Shown: positions 26,923-35,900 of the stretch, piece by piece
Layout: each line of letters starts with the position of its first letter
Position numbering within the stretch: position 1 is the first letter of the stretch
From: Pseudomonas fluorescens
Lineage (GTDB): Bacteria; Pseudomonadota; Gammaproteobacteria; Pseudomonadales; Pseudomonadaceae
Length of the DNA: 64,000 bases
Assembly: GCF_002837185.1 (NCBI RefSeq)
Contig: NZ_KZ477989.1
Coordinates: 171,933 to 235,932 of the forward strand
Direction: 5' to 3'
Notes under the pieces: model-generated
What the model was told of the DNA's origin: nothing
What the model saw: the letters and a program-made list of their open reading frames with translations, nothing else
Database searches by the model: none
Program-made: the position numbers and the translations under genes

Positions 26923-27840
26923 TCAGGCCTCCAGCACACCTTGCACCCGACCCTTCAACCACTGCAACCCTGCATCCCCGCCCCGGCGCGCATGCCAGGC
27001 CAGCTCGAACGCAAACGATGGAATATGAAACGGCGGCGGTACACTCATCAGGTGCGCGTGATCGATATTCAGCAGGCCTCGGGATGAAACAGTCAGGATC
27101 AGGTCCGTGCCTTGAATCAACTGCGGTGCCACGCCCCAGTGCGGCAGGCTGATTGCCACGTGCCGCCGCTCACGAATGGCGGCCAACGCACGCTCGATTT
27201 CCGGCGTGCCGCTGCCGCGCATTTCCAGCAGGACATGGGGCCGTGACAAGTACGCAGCCAGGTCCAGCACACCGCCTTTGGGCAGGCTGTCGCGGTCGAC
27301 CAGGCAGGTGTAGTGCTCTTCGAACAACGGCGTCGTGCGCAGTTCGGCTGGCACGTCAGGGAAGACCCCGGCAGCGAGGTCGAGATCACCATTGAGCACG
27401 CCGTCGACCATGCCTTCGCGGCTGGCCTGGATGATTTGCAAGTCGATGCCCGGCGCTTCATGGCGTAACAGACGAACCAAGCCGGGCAGGAAAATCGCCG
27501 CGCTGTAATCCGACATCGCCAGGCGAAAACGGCGCTTGGCCGAAGCCGGGTCAAAACGGTTCGGCGCCAGTAGCGCCTGCACCTGGGCCAGGGCCTCTGC
27601 CAACGGCGTGGCCAACTCCAGCGCGCGGGCGGTGGCTATCAATGCGCCGCCCTGACGCACCAGCAACGGGTCACCCAGCAGGTCACGCAAGCGCGCCAGC
27701 GCATGGCTGACCGCTGGTTGACTCAGGTGCAGGCGCTCGGCAGCGCGGGTGACATGTTGCTCGCTGAGCAAAGCATCGAGGATCACCAACAGATTCAGGT
27801 CAACGCGTCGCAGATCATTCATCAGCTGCATGCTCGGCAT
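26923..27840 (-). CDS. LysR family transcriptional regulator
   Basis: The product is about 305 aa with an N-terminal winged helix-turn-helix (LNLLVILDALLSEQHVTRAA, LHLSQPAVSHALARLRDLLG) and a periplasmic-binding-protein-like effector domain. The best start lies between 27840 and 27822. A longer frame from 27915 lacks support. It is divergent from the YdcZ-type transporter gene 68 bp away and is the likely regulator of it. Confidence 0.9.
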   Translation of the reverse strand: MPSMQLMNDLRRVDLNLLVILDALLSEQHVTRAAERLHLSQPAVSHALARLRDLLGDPLLVRQGGALIATARALELATPLAEALAQVQALLAPNRFDPASAKRRFRLAMSDYSAAIFLPGLVRLLRHEAPGIDLQIIQASREGMVDGVLNGDLDLAAGVFPDVPAELRTTPLFEEHYTCLVDRDSLPKGGVLDLAAYLSRPHVLLEMRGSGTPEIERALAAIRERRHVAISLPHWGVAPQLIQGTDLILTVSSRGLLNIDHAHLMSVPPPFHIPSFAFELAWHARRGGDAGLQWLKGRVQGVLEA

Positions 27841-27908
27841 AACAAATCGGAATTTAAATTTGCGCGACGAATAGCCTAGAGTCCAGCAAAACCTCTGGGA
27901 GATTCGAC

Positions 27909-28397
27909 ATGACAACGTTGCATTGGCTGGGTTTGTTGCTGCTGGCGGTGATCGCCGGCGCTGTGGTGCCGTTTCAGAGTGCGATCAACGCCAACCTGGG
28001 TCGCGGGCTCGGCCACCCGTTGTGGGCGACGCTGGCATCCCTGTTGGTAAGCGTCATGGTGTTGCTGCCGGTGATCATCGCACTACGGCTGCCCTTGCCG
28101 AGCCTGGCCTTTATCACCCGGGCGCCGCTGTGGATGTGGGCCGGTGGCGCATTTGGGGTGTGCTTCATTTCGCTGGCATTGATGCTGCTGCCCAGGCTGG
28201 GCGCATCAGGGTTTATCGCACTGGCCATGGCCGGGCAGATTCTGGCGTCGTTGCTGCTCGATCATTTCGGGCTGTTCGGCCTTGCGCAGCGCCCAATAAC
28301 AATGCCGCGGGCGCTCGGAGCGCTGTTGTTGATGGGCGCGGTGGTGTTGATTCAGTTCAGCGCCACGCCGGTGCGGGCAGTGGCGACAGCGGGTTGA
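27909..28397 (+). CDS. DMT superfamily transporter, YdcZ/DUF606 type
   Basis: The 162-aa membrane protein has five hydrophobic helices and the family-typical opening GAVVPFQSAINANLGRGLG. It is a half-size drug/metabolite transporter-like protein that likely works as a dimer. The ribosome site GGGAG precedes the ATG. The adjacent divergent LysR gene suggests regulated expression. The substrate is unknown. Confidence 0.87.
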   Translation: MTTLHWLGLLLLAVIAGAVVPFQSAINANLGRGLGHPLWATLASLLVSVMVLLPVIIALRLPLPSLAFITRAPLWMWAGGAFGVCFISLALMLLPRLGASGFIALAMAGQILASLLLDHFGLFGLAQRPITMPRALGALLLMGAVVLIQFSATPVRAVATAG

Positions 28398-29072
28398 TCA
28401 GCCGCGCTCAACGGCCAGATGACTGATATCCCGCTGCTCCACCACCGCGTGCGGCGCGCCCTGTCTGGCCACCTGCAACATCGCCTGGCCGACCGTCTGG
28501 GTACTCACCACCCAATCCGGCTTTACCCGACGCACCAACGAGAGCAACGGCCCGAGCACGCTATAGAACGCCTGGTACAACGGCGTCTTGGAACGCACGC
28601 CGTGCAACGGTTGGATGATCCCCGGCCGGAACAGATAGACCGCCTTGAACGGCAAGCGCAGCAACGCGTTCTCGGTCTTGCCCTTGACCCGTGCCCACAT
28701 TGACTTGCCCCTCTCGGAACTGTCGGTGCCGGCGCCAGACACATAGATAAACGTCATCTGCGCATTGAGCCGCGCCAGGGTGCTGGCGGCGACTAACGTC
28801 AGGTCGTAAGTGAGGTGGGTGTACTTGACTTCATTCATGCCCGCCGAGGAAACGCCCAGGCAGAAGAAGCACGCATCAAAGCCTTGCAGCAGGTTTTCCA
28901 GAGGCTGGAAATCCAGCATGTCACTGTGCAACACCTGATGCAGTTTGCCGTGTTGCTGGGTCAACGGCGTACGGCCGACAGCGACGATTTCCTGCACGTC
29001 GGCGGCCAGCAGGCACTCGCGCAGCACGCCCTGGCCGACCATGCCGGTGGCGCCGAATAACAGAACTCTCAT
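28398..29072 (-). CDS. NAD(P)-binding Rossmann-fold protein (atypical SDR/NmrA-like)
   Basis: The 224-aa protein starts MRVLLFGATGMVGQGVLREC, a classic GxxGxxG dinucleotide-binding motif. It has a tyrosine/serine region (FIYVSGAGTDSSERGKSMWARVKGKTE) typical of atypical short-chain dehydrogenases. I chose the ATG at 29072 with GAGG upstream. It converges on the YdcZ gene with no gap. The substrate is unknown. Confidence 0.85.
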   Translation of the reverse strand: MRVLLFGATGMVGQGVLRECLLAADVQEIVAVGRTPLTQQHGKLHQVLHSDMLDFQPLENLLQGFDACFFCLGVSSAGMNEVKYTHLTYDLTLVAASTLARLNAQMTFIYVSGAGTDSSERGKSMWARVKGKTENALLRLPFKAVYLFRPGIIQPLHGVRSKTPLYQAFYSVLGPLLSLVRRVKPDWVVSTQTVGQAMLQVARQGAPHAVVEQRDISHLAVERG

Positions 29073-29091
29073 GGGGGACCTCAGCGGCAAG

Positions 29092-29158
29092 CCGCAAGCT
29101 TCATGCTCATGTTGAACGCGTTCAACTTGTAGCTTACCGCTTGCAGCTCGAAGCTGCC
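29092..29158. repeat. AAGCTxCAAG-type intergenic repeat
   Basis: The segment contains GCAAGCTTCATGCTCATG, the palindrome GTTGAACGCGTTCAAC and ACTTGTAGCTTACCGCTTG. It resembles the repeat at 41881-41957 and can form a hairpin. Confidence 0.6.
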
Positions 29159-29162
29159 CCTA

Positions 29163-30311
29163 TCAAAACGCGCTGCGAAAGATCTCCTCGATCTGACGCT
29201 GATCCGCGCGCCGCGGGTTGGTCAGGCCACACGCATCCTTCAGCGCATTGCTCGCCAGCAGCGGAATATCCTGCAACCTGGCGCCGAGCTCACGCAGGCC
29301 GGCGGGGATTTCCACATCCTGGGACAACGCGCGAATCGCGACGATAGCAGCCTGCGCGCCCTCTTCCGGAGTCACCCCCTTGATATCGGCACCCAACGCA
29401 CGCGCTACGTCACTCAAGCGCTTGGCGCTGACACTGGCGTTGAAACTCTGCACGTGGGGCAGCAGCACCGCATTGCACACGCCGTGGGGAAGGTCGTACA
29501 GGCCACCGAGCTGGTGCGCCATGGCATGCACGAACCCCAGCGACGCGTTGTTGAACGCCATGCCCGCGAGGAACTGCGCATACGCCATGTTCTCCCGCGC
29601 GGCCATGTCGCTGCCGTCGCGTACCGCCAGGCGCAGGTTGGCGCTGATCAATTCGATGGCCTTGATTGCGCACGCGTCGGTGATCGGTGTGGCGGCGGTG
29701 GACACGTAGGCTTCGATAGCATGGGTCAAGGCATCCATGCCGGTGGCGGCGGTGAGGCCCTTGGGCATGGCGACCATCAATGCCGGGTCGTTGACCGACA
29801 GCAGCGGCGTGACATTGCGGTCGACGATGGCCATTTTCACGTGGCGGGTTTCGTCGGTGATGATGCAGAAACGGGTCATCTCGCTGGCCGTGCCGGCGGT
29901 GGTGTTGATCGCCACCAGCGGCAGCTGCGGCTTGCTCGATTGGTCGACCCCCTCATAGTCGCCGATACGCCCGCCGTTGGTGGCGCACAACGCGATGCCC
30001 TTGGCGCAGTCATGGGGCGAGCCGCCGCCCAGGGACACCACAAAATCGCAGGCGCTCTGTTGCAGCAACGCCAGGCCTTTCTCGACGTTTTCCACATTGG
30101 GGTTGGGCTTGGCGCCGTCGTAGACCACCGAATCGATGTCCTGCATCGCCAGTTTCTCGGCGATCATGCTGGCCACACCGGCTTTGCACAGCCCCTGGTC
30201 AGTGACGATCAACGCCTTGCGAAAACCGTAATTGCGGATGGCGATCATGGCTTCGTCGAGGCAGTCGATGCCCATGATATTGACGGCGGGGATAAAAAAC
30301 GTGCTGCTCAT
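29163..30311 (-). CDS. Iron-containing alcohol dehydrogenase (YiaY/L-threonine dehydrogenase-like)
   Basis: This 382-aa group III alcohol dehydrogenase has the NAD-binding [11 protein letters not shown] near residue 97. Metal ligands lie in the [13 protein letters not shown] and [23 protein letters not shown] blocks (His residues near 262 and 276). It oxidises a primary alcohol or related substrate with NAD. The exact substrate is not visible. TGAGGATC precedes the ATG. Confidence 0.92.
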   Translation of the reverse strand: MSSTFFIPAVNIMGIDCLDEAMIAIRNYGFRKALIVTDQGLCKAGVASMIAEKLAMQDIDSVVYDGAKPNPNVENVEKGLALLQQSACDFVVSLGGGSPHDCAKGIALCATNGGRIGDYEGVDQSSKPQLPLVAINTTAGTASEMTRFCIITDETRHVKMAIVDRNVTPLLSVNDPALMVAMPKGLTAATGMDALTHAIEAYVSTAATPITDACAIKAIELISANLRLAVRDGSDMAARENMAYAQFLAGMAFNNASLGFVHAMAHQLGGLYDLPHGVCNAVLLPHVQSFNASVSAKRLSDVARALGADIKGVTPEEGAQAAIVAIRALSQDVEIPAGLRELGARLQDIPLLASNALKDACGLTNPRRADQRQIEEIFRSAF

Positions 30312-30434
30312 GGTCGATCCTCAGGGGCTTTATACCCACAGAATCCACCGGTACCGCTTGCCGTATCTTGACCAGGATCAATGCCGGCTCGTGATAAAGT
30401 CACCGTCCAGCCGATTTCGAGTAGACCCGCCGCA

Positions 30435-31451
30435 ATGAAGGATTTCCAGAATATTGACGCCCACCTTGACGACTGGAGCGCACTGCGCGGCGCCATCGAC
30501 TTCAATGGGATTCTGATCGGCAACGGCGCAAGCCGCACGATTTGGGAAGACTTTGCCTACGACTCGCTGTTTGAAAACGCTCGCACAGTGGAAGAAAAGC
30601 CCCTGGGCCAATCCGAACTCAGCGTATTCGATGCGCTGCAGACCCGCAGTTTCGAGCAGGCCCTGGGCGCGCTAAAAACCACCAGCCGCGTCAACAAAGC
30701 CCTGGCGGTCAGCTCGGCGGCGCCACGCAATCGCTATTACGCGATCAAGGAAGCACTGATCAATACGATCCATACCGTGCATATTCCCTGGCGCCTGGTA
30801 CAGCCCTCGACCCTGGCGACCATCCACGCGGAACTGGCCCGCTACACCACGGTATTTACCAGCAATTACGACCTGCTCAACTACTGGGCAATCCTGCACA
30901 CGCCGGGTATCGATGACCTGTTTTGCAGCGCCGATTCAAGCTTCGACCTGCGCGACACCCGCACCGACGCCACACGCATTTTGTACCTGCACGGCGGCCT
31001 GCACCTGGTGCGCAACCTCGACGGTACCGCGCGCAAACTGTCGTCCACCGACAGCACGTTGCTCAGCAGTTTCGCGATCAACAACACAATCAAGACGCTG
31101 GACGATGTGCCGCTGTTCGTCAGCGAAGGCAAGGTGCAAGACAAGCTCAAGACCATTCGCAGTTCGGATTATCTGTCGTTCTGTTATGAACAATTGCTCA
31201 CCCACGAGGGCGCGCTGTGCATCTTCGGCCATGACCTGGGGCCGCAGGATAAACACCTGGTGGATGCGATCCGCCAGGCCGACATCACCACCCTGGCCAT
31301 TTCGGTCTCGGGGCGCAGCGAAGGGTTCATTCGCCAGCAGAAGCAGCGGTATTCGCAGCTGTTCGAAGGTACTGGAGCGCAGCTGAAATTCTTTGCAGCG
31401 CGCACCCATCCGCTGGGTAACCCGGCGCTGTCGGTGCCGGTCGAACACTGA
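30435..31451 (+). CDS. DUF4917 family protein (SIR2-like fold)
   Basis: The 338-aa protein has GILIGNGASRTIW near residue 24, FTSNYDLLNYWAI near residue 142 and RILYLHGGLHLV near residue 182, followed by CIFGHDLG. Together these echo the nucleotide-binding elements of SIR2-like proteins. Family DUF4917 is common in pseudomonads. I chose the ATG at 30435 over one 18 codons earlier. Activity (NAD hydrolysis or other) is unknown. A REP pair follows. Confidence 0.8.
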   Translation: MKDFQNIDAHLDDWSALRGAIDFNGILIGNGASRTIWEDFAYDSLFENARTVEEKPLGQSELSVFDALQTRSFEQALGALKTTSRVNKALAVSSAAPRNRYYAIKEALINTIHTVHIPWRLVQPSTLATIHAELARYTTVFTSNYDLLNYWAILHTPGIDDLFCSADSSFDLRDTRTDATRILYLHGGLHLVRNLDGTARKLSSTDSTLLSSFAINNTIKTLDDVPLFVSEGKVQDKLKTIRSSDYLSFCYEQLLTHEGALCIFGHDLGPQDKHLVDAIRQADITTLAISVSGRSEGFIRQQKQRYSQLFEGTGAQLKFFAARTHPLGNPALSVPVEH

Positions 31452-31470
31452 TCCAGTGAACCAAGAAGAT

Positions 31471-31568
31471 CAAATGTGGGAGGGGGCTTGCTCCCGATAG
31501 CGGTGCATCAGTCAACACATTCATTGCCTGACACACCGCCATCGGGGGCAAGCCCCCTCCTACATTTG
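31471..31568. repeat. REP doublet (REPIN)
   Basis: Two inverted copies of the unit AATGTGGGAGGGGGCTTGC (the second diverged) are separated by about 60 bp. The left copy reads ..GCTTGCTCCCGATAGC and the right reads ..ATCGGGGGCAAGCCCCCTCC. It lies between DUF4917 and the sigma factor gene. Confidence 0.92.
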
Positions 31569-31593
31569 AGGTGAGTGCAGCCTTTAAATAGAG

Positions 31594-31612
31594 ACAAATG
31601 ACAATAATTCTC
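31594..31612. promoter_or_regulatory. Fur box upstream of the ECF sigma gene
   Basis: ACAAATGACAATAATTCTC matches the 19-bp Fur consensus GATAATGATAATCATTATC at 13 positions. It lies about 50 bp before the sigma factor ATG. Iron repression of the module is the natural inference. Confidence 0.7.
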
Positions 31613-31662
31613 GATATCATTCACGACCTTTTCCAAGCCGTGCTGCGTCAAGAAGGATATCC

Positions 31663-32202
31663 ATGTCTCGTCCCAAGCCCGACCCATTGTCGGCCGATGC
31701 CTGTCGCGGATTCTATGCAGATATCCTGCATTTCCTGCGCAAACGCACGGACAACGCCAGTGACGCGGCGGACATGACCCAGGATGTGTTTACCCAATGG
31801 CTGGACTACCGCGACCGGGCCAAGGTCGAGCAGCCACGGGCGTTTTTGTTCCAGATGGCGCGCAACCTGCTGCGCGATCACTGGCGTAAACAGCAGGTAC
31901 GCCGCAGTGTCCACCCCGATCCGGCCGACGCCCCCACTGAAGCCGTCACCGATGAGCAAAACGAGCCCATGGCCGCAGCGCTGCGCATCCAGCGCCTGGA
32001 ACAACTGAAAGAAGTCCTCGCCGAACTCTCGCCCCGTCGGCGAGAAGCCCTTATGCTGCATCGCTTCGAAGGCTTGAGCCAGGCACAGATCGCCGCACGC
32101 ATGGGCATTTCAACGAGCATGGTGGAAAAGCACATCGCCTTCGCCCTGCTGCACTGCAAGCGACGTCTTCAACCTGGACCCGGCACGGAGCAGCCACAAT
32201 GA
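31663..32202 (+). CDS. ECF sigma-70 factor, FecI family
   Basis: The 179-aa product has sigma region 2 (FYADILHFLRKRTDNASDAADMTQDVF, then RAFLFQMARNLLRDHWRK) and region 4 (LSPRRREALMLHRFEGLSQAQIAARMGIS). It directs RNA polymerase to an iron-uptake receptor gene when the receptor is loaded. AAGGATATCC precedes the ATG. It overlaps fecR-like by ATGA and has a Fur box upstream. Confidence 0.94.
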   Translation: MSRPKPDPLSADACRGFYADILHFLRKRTDNASDAADMTQDVFTQWLDYRDRAKVEQPRAFLFQMARNLLRDHWRKQQVRRSVHPDPADAPTEAVTDEQNEPMAAALRIQRLEQLKEVLAELSPRRREALMLHRFEGLSQAQIAARMGISTSMVEKHIAFALLHCKRRLQPGPGTEQPQ

Positions 32203-33164
32203 ACCGCCTGAGCGACCTCGACGCGCCGGACATCGAAGCGAGCGAGGCCATCGATGCCCAAGCCGCCAATTGGTTTGCGCGCAACCGCAACGACGCGGAC
32301 CGTGTCGACCGCAAGGCCTTCGCCGCCTGGCAGGCCAACCCGGCCCATGCGCGCGCCTATGCCGAATTCGAGCAATTGTGGACTGACCTCGCCCAGTTGC
32401 AGCCATTGAACAAACCGGTGGCGCTGCCCAGGCGCAAACCTGTATGGCGCCCCGCGCTGGCGGTGGCGGCCGCCTTGCTCTGCGCCGTTCTTGCGCCTCA
32501 TCTCGGTGCGCCACGTGCGCTGTATCACGCCCAGGTTGCCGGTCATGCCAAGGGCATGCGTACCCTGCACCTGCCCGATGGCAGCACCTTGTATGTGAAC
32601 GCCAACACCCGCATTCGCGTGGATTTCACCGCGCACCAGCGCATCCTTCACCTGGACAAAGGCCAGCTGTACATCGAAGTGGCCGCCGACCAGGACCGCC
32701 CGCTGTACGTACAAGCCGGCGAGGCGAATGTGCGGGTGGTGGGCACCGGTTTCGATGTGCGCCGCAGCGAACAGCAACTGGTGGTCAGCGTGGCCCATGG
32801 CCAAGTGGCCTTCGAACCGGATCGAAAACACCCCGCCGCGTTGCTCCAGGCCAGGCAACGCGCCAGTTACCAGTACGCCAAGGGCACGTTGCACCAGCAA
32901 ACCCTGAACGCCGAAGACGTCGCCGACTGGCGCAGTGGGCACTTGGCGTTTCGTAATCGCGAGCTGGCCAGCCTGATCGACGAGCTGAGCCTGTACCGTC
33001 CCCAGGCGCCTTTGCAGGTCAGCAAGGCCGTGGCGCGCCTCAAGGTGTCGGGCAACCTGGATGTGAATGACCCGGACGCGCTGCTCAACGCCCTGCCCGC
33101 CCTGTTGCCGGTAAAAACCGTGACCGGCGCCGACGGCATTATGAGGATCGAATCGAGCCAATAA
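32199..33164 (+). CDS. FecR-type anti-sigma regulator
   Basis: This 321-aa inner-membrane protein has an N-terminal cytoplasmic DUF4880 domain (ANWFARNRNDADRVDRKAFAAW) and one transmembrane helix near residues 85-105 (ALAVAAALLCAVLAP). A periplasmic FecR domain (GMRTLHLPDGSTLYVNANTR..) follows. It receives the signal from the TonB receptor's N-terminal domain and controls the sigma factor encoded upstream, with which it is translationally coupled. Confidence 0.94.
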   Translation: MNRLSDLDAPDIEASEAIDAQAANWFARNRNDADRVDRKAFAAWQANPAHARAYAEFEQLWTDLAQLQPLNKPVALPRRKPVWRPALAVAAALLCAVLAPHLGAPRALYHAQVAGHAKGMRTLHLPDGSTLYVNANTRIRVDFTAHQRILHLDKGQLYIEVAADQDRPLYVQAGEANVRVVGTGFDVRRSEQQLVVSVAHGQVAFEPDRKHPAALLQARQRASYQYAKGTLHQQTLNAEDVADWRSGHLAFRNRELASLIDELSLYRPQAPLQVSKAVARLKVSGNLDVNDPDALLNALPALLPVKTVTGADGIMRIESSQ

Positions 33165-33165
33165 G

Positions 33166-33208
33166 CCACACATGAGAATATTTTGCATTCGCATGTGTGG
33201 ATTTTTTT
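33166..33208 (+). terminator. Intrinsic terminator between fecR-like and receptor genes
   Basis: CCACACATG pairs perfectly with CATGTGTGG, with an inner GAAT/ATTC pairing, and is followed by seven T. It starts 2 bp after the fecR-like stop. It should separate the regulatory genes from the receptor, which would then need its own promoter. Confidence 0.88.
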
Positions 33209-33282
33209 GCCTGCCCCGTCTTCCTCCCGTCTGCGTTTGATGCGCACACCTTTTTGGCTATTTAGCCGCACCGGGGGATCTC

Positions 33283-35841
33283 ATGTTTCGCGCGCCTTGC
33301 CCTGCTTCGCACCTGTTTCTTCGACCGACCCTGCTTGCCACCTGCCTGGCGTTCAGCGTCAGCGCCCAGGCCGAGTCATTCACGCTGCAACTGCCGGCCC
33401 AGCCGTTGGCGACCTCCCTGAGCCAGGTGGCCCGGCAGGCGAAAATCCAGCTGCTGTTCGATGAGGCGTTGCTCAAGCAGATACAGGCGCCGGCCCTCAA
33501 GGGGGAGTACAGCGCAGAAGACGCGATTCGCAGCCTGCTCAAGGGCGCTGAATTGACCCTGATCAAGGTCGGCACGACCTATGTGGTGCGCGCCGATGCA
33601 GCCAGGACCACGCAAGGCCGCGCAATCCAGCTCGATACCTTGAGCGTGATCGGCACCGGCAACGAAGTGGACTCCAGTACCGTCAACCGCTCCACCCTGA
33701 CCCAGGCCGACATTGACCGCTACCAGTCCAATAACATCCCCAGCCTGTTGCAGACCCTGCCCGGCGTGAGCCAGGGCGGCTCGCTCAAACCCGGCGGCCA
33801 AACCATCAACATCCGTGGCTTCGGCGATGCCGAAGACGTGCCGATGACCGTGGATGGCGCGACCAAGAGTGGTTTCGAGCGCTACCAGCAGGGCACGGTA
33901 TTTATCGAGCCCGAGCTGATCAAGAGCATTGAAGTAGAGAAAGGCCCGAACTCGCCGTTTACCGGCAACGGCGGCTTCGGCGGTACGGTCAACATGACCA
34001 CCAAGGATGCCCCGGACCTGCTCAAGGACGGTCGCAACAGCGGCGCAATGCTCAAATACGGTTACTCGAGCAACGACCATGAGCAGGTCTACAGCAGTGC
34101 CGTGTATGGCCGCACCGACGATGGCCGTTTCGATGCCCTGGCCTACCTGACCCAGCGCGACGGCGGCGACATGAAGGTCGCCGCCAAGTTGCCCAACGAG
34201 AACAACCAGTACCCGATCAACCCTCAGCGCCTGCCTAACAGCGCCCAGGATGTGGACGGCAAGCTGTTCAAGGTCAATGCGTACTTCACCGAGGAGCACA
34301 GTGTCGGCCTGTCCTACTCGCGCGCCCACAGCAACCGCTGGACGCCCTTTTCCGCCGCCAGCTACCCAACACCGCCGACCCAGGCCAACATCGACCGCTA
34401 CGGTTATGAAGGTGCTCTCAAGCGCTTTCTGGCGCACCGCGATACCGTCGACACCACCTGGTCGGGCAAGTACCACTACCAGCCACTGGACAACCCGCTG
34501 GTGGACGTGACCGTCAAGTACTCCCAGTCCAACACCGAACAGACCGACGAGCGTGATGCCACTGCGTTTTTCCAGTTGGCCACCGGCGGGCGCAAGATGG
34601 ACACCGCCTACACCGACAAGCATCTGGATATCCGCAATGTCAGCCTGTTCGACACCGGCCCCCTGCAGCATGCGCTGACAGTCGGCGGGCAGGTGCGCAA
34701 ACACGTGCGCGACACCGAAATGTGGATGCCCGGCAGCACCTACAATACGCCGCGCTATAACTATGGCCATTTTCAGCCGGGGTTCATGCCCCACGGCAAG
34801 GTCGACACCCACAGCTTCTTCATCCAGGACGCGGTGACCCTGGGCGATCTGACCATCACCCCGTCGCTGCGCTACGACCATGTGCGCAACCGTGGCGAAG
34901 GCAATGATGCGCCGTACTACAACAACCCTGACCCTGCGATCGGCCACGACTACAGCGACCGCACCTACACCGGCTGGTCGCCGCGTCTGGCGCTGTTCTG
35001 GACCGTTACGCCAAACGTCGGCCTGTTCGCCAACTGGAGCCAGACCTGGCGTGCGCCGGTGATCGACGAGCAATATGAAGTGCAGGGCCTGGGCAGCCGT
35101 ACCGCCACCAGCGTGGACCTGGACCCGGAGCGCATCACCTCGATTACCCTGGGCAACATCACCCACTTCGACAACCTCGTCGCCCAGGATGACAACCTGC
35201 AATTGCGCACCACCGTGTTCCACAACAAGGTCGAAGACGAAATCTTCAAGGCCACCGGCGTGGGCTGCCAGAACCAGGCCGTCAACGGCGGCACCATTGG
35301 TTCCGCCTGCCCACCGGGGGCGATGTCCAATTACCGCAATATCGGCGGCCTGACCATCAAGGGCATTGAAGTGGAGTCGATCTACAACTCCACCTACGTG
35401 TTCGGCTCGGTGTCATTCGCCTATGCCAAAGGCCAGCACGAAGGCGCCTACACCAACCCCTGGGGCCCGGACGTGGCAGCGCGGGATATCCCGCCGACCA
35501 AATGGGTGCTGGTGCTGGGCACCCACATTCCGGCCTGGGATGCCCAGGTAGGCTGGATGGGCCAGTTCATCGGCGCCACCGACCGCCTGCCCAGCGACAA
35601 ATATTCCGGCGGCCCGGGCTCCGGGGTCGGCGACCTGTTCTACGACCAGTACGGCAACAAGCGCTACAACACTCAGGGCCTGTTCGCCAAATGGACACCG
35701 CAGCAGGCGTATCTGAAAGGCACCGAGGTGAACTTCACCGTGGACAACCTGTTCAACGAAAACTTCCGCCCGGCGTTGAGCGGCGACCGCGCCTATACCA
35801 AGGGCCGCGACGCGAAGATCAGCGTGACGCGGTTCTTCTGA
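33283..35841 (+). CDS. TonB-dependent transducer/receptor with STN domain, haem/haemophore-receptor-like
   Basis: This 852-aa outer-membrane receptor has a signal peptide (to about residue 28, SVSAQA). The STN signalling domain (residues 29-107, FTLQLPAQPLATSLSQVARQ..) talks to FecR. Plug and 22-strand barrel follow, ending in the canonical C-terminal Phe (SVTRFF). The plug end (GGFGGTVNMTTKDAPDLL) resembles the haemoglobin/transferrin/HasR receptor class, so haem or a haem-bearing protein is a possible ligand. No hasA or siderophore genes lie beside it. The ligand is uncertain. Confidence 0.9.
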   Translation: MFRAPCPASHLFLRPTLLATCLAFSVSAQAESFTLQLPAQPLATSLSQVARQAKIQLLFDEALLKQIQAPALKGEYSAEDAIRSLLKGAELTLIKVGTTYVVRADAARTTQGRAIQLDTLSVIGTGNEVDSSTVNRSTLTQADIDRYQSNNIPSLLQTLPGVSQGGSLKPGGQTINIRGFGDAEDVPMTVDGATKSGFERYQQGTVFIEPELIKSIEVEKGPNSPFTGNGGFGGTVNMTTKDAPDLLKDGRNSGAMLKYGYSSNDHEQVYSSAVYGRTDDGRFDALAYLTQRDGGDMKVAAKLPNENNQYPINPQRLPNSAQDVDGKLFKVNAYFTEEHSVGLSYSRAHSNRWTPFSAASYPTPPTQANIDRYGYEGALKRFLAHRDTVDTTWSGKYHYQPLDNPLVDVTVKYSQSNTEQTDERDATAFFQLATGGRKMDTAYTDKHLDIRNVSLFDTGPLQHALTVGGQVRKHVRDTEMWMPGSTYNTPRYNYGHFQPGFMPHGKVDTHSFFIQDAVTLGDLTITPSLRYDHVRNRGEGNDAPYYNNPDPAIGHDYSDRTYTGWSPRLALFWTVTPNVGLFANWSQTWRAPVIDEQYEVQGLGSRTATSVDLDPERITSITLGNITHFDNLVAQDDNLQLRTTVFHNKVEDEIFKATGVGCQNQAVNGGTIGSACPPGAMSNYRNIGGLTIKGIEVESIYNSTYVFGSVSFAYAKGQHEGAYTNPWGPDVAARDIPPTKWVLVLGTHIPAWDAQVGWMGQFIGATDRLPSDKYSGGPGSGVGDLFYDQYGNKRYNTQGLFAKWTPQQAYLKGTEVNFTVDNLFNENFRPALSGDRAYTKGRDAKISVTRFF

Positions 35842-35860
35842 TGGCTACACCGAGTCTGAA

Positions 35861-35887
35861 TGTGGGAGAGGGCTTGCCCCCTCCCAC
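35861..35887. repeat. REP palindrome after the receptor gene
   Basis: TGTGGGAGAGGGCTTGCCCC followed by CTCCCAC is a single REP-type palindrome 20 bp after the receptor stop. It may also act as a transcript end. Confidence 0.85.
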
Positions 35888-35900
35888 CTGGGCCCCGCGC

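Noticed and set aside
31471..31568. REP doublets as a CRISPR array
   Set aside because: Units are inverted, only two per locus, with no regular spacers and no cas genes.
33376..35223. 615-aa minus-strand frame opposite the TonB receptor
   Set aside because: It is a shadow of the receptor gene; the composition is that of reversed coding sequence.
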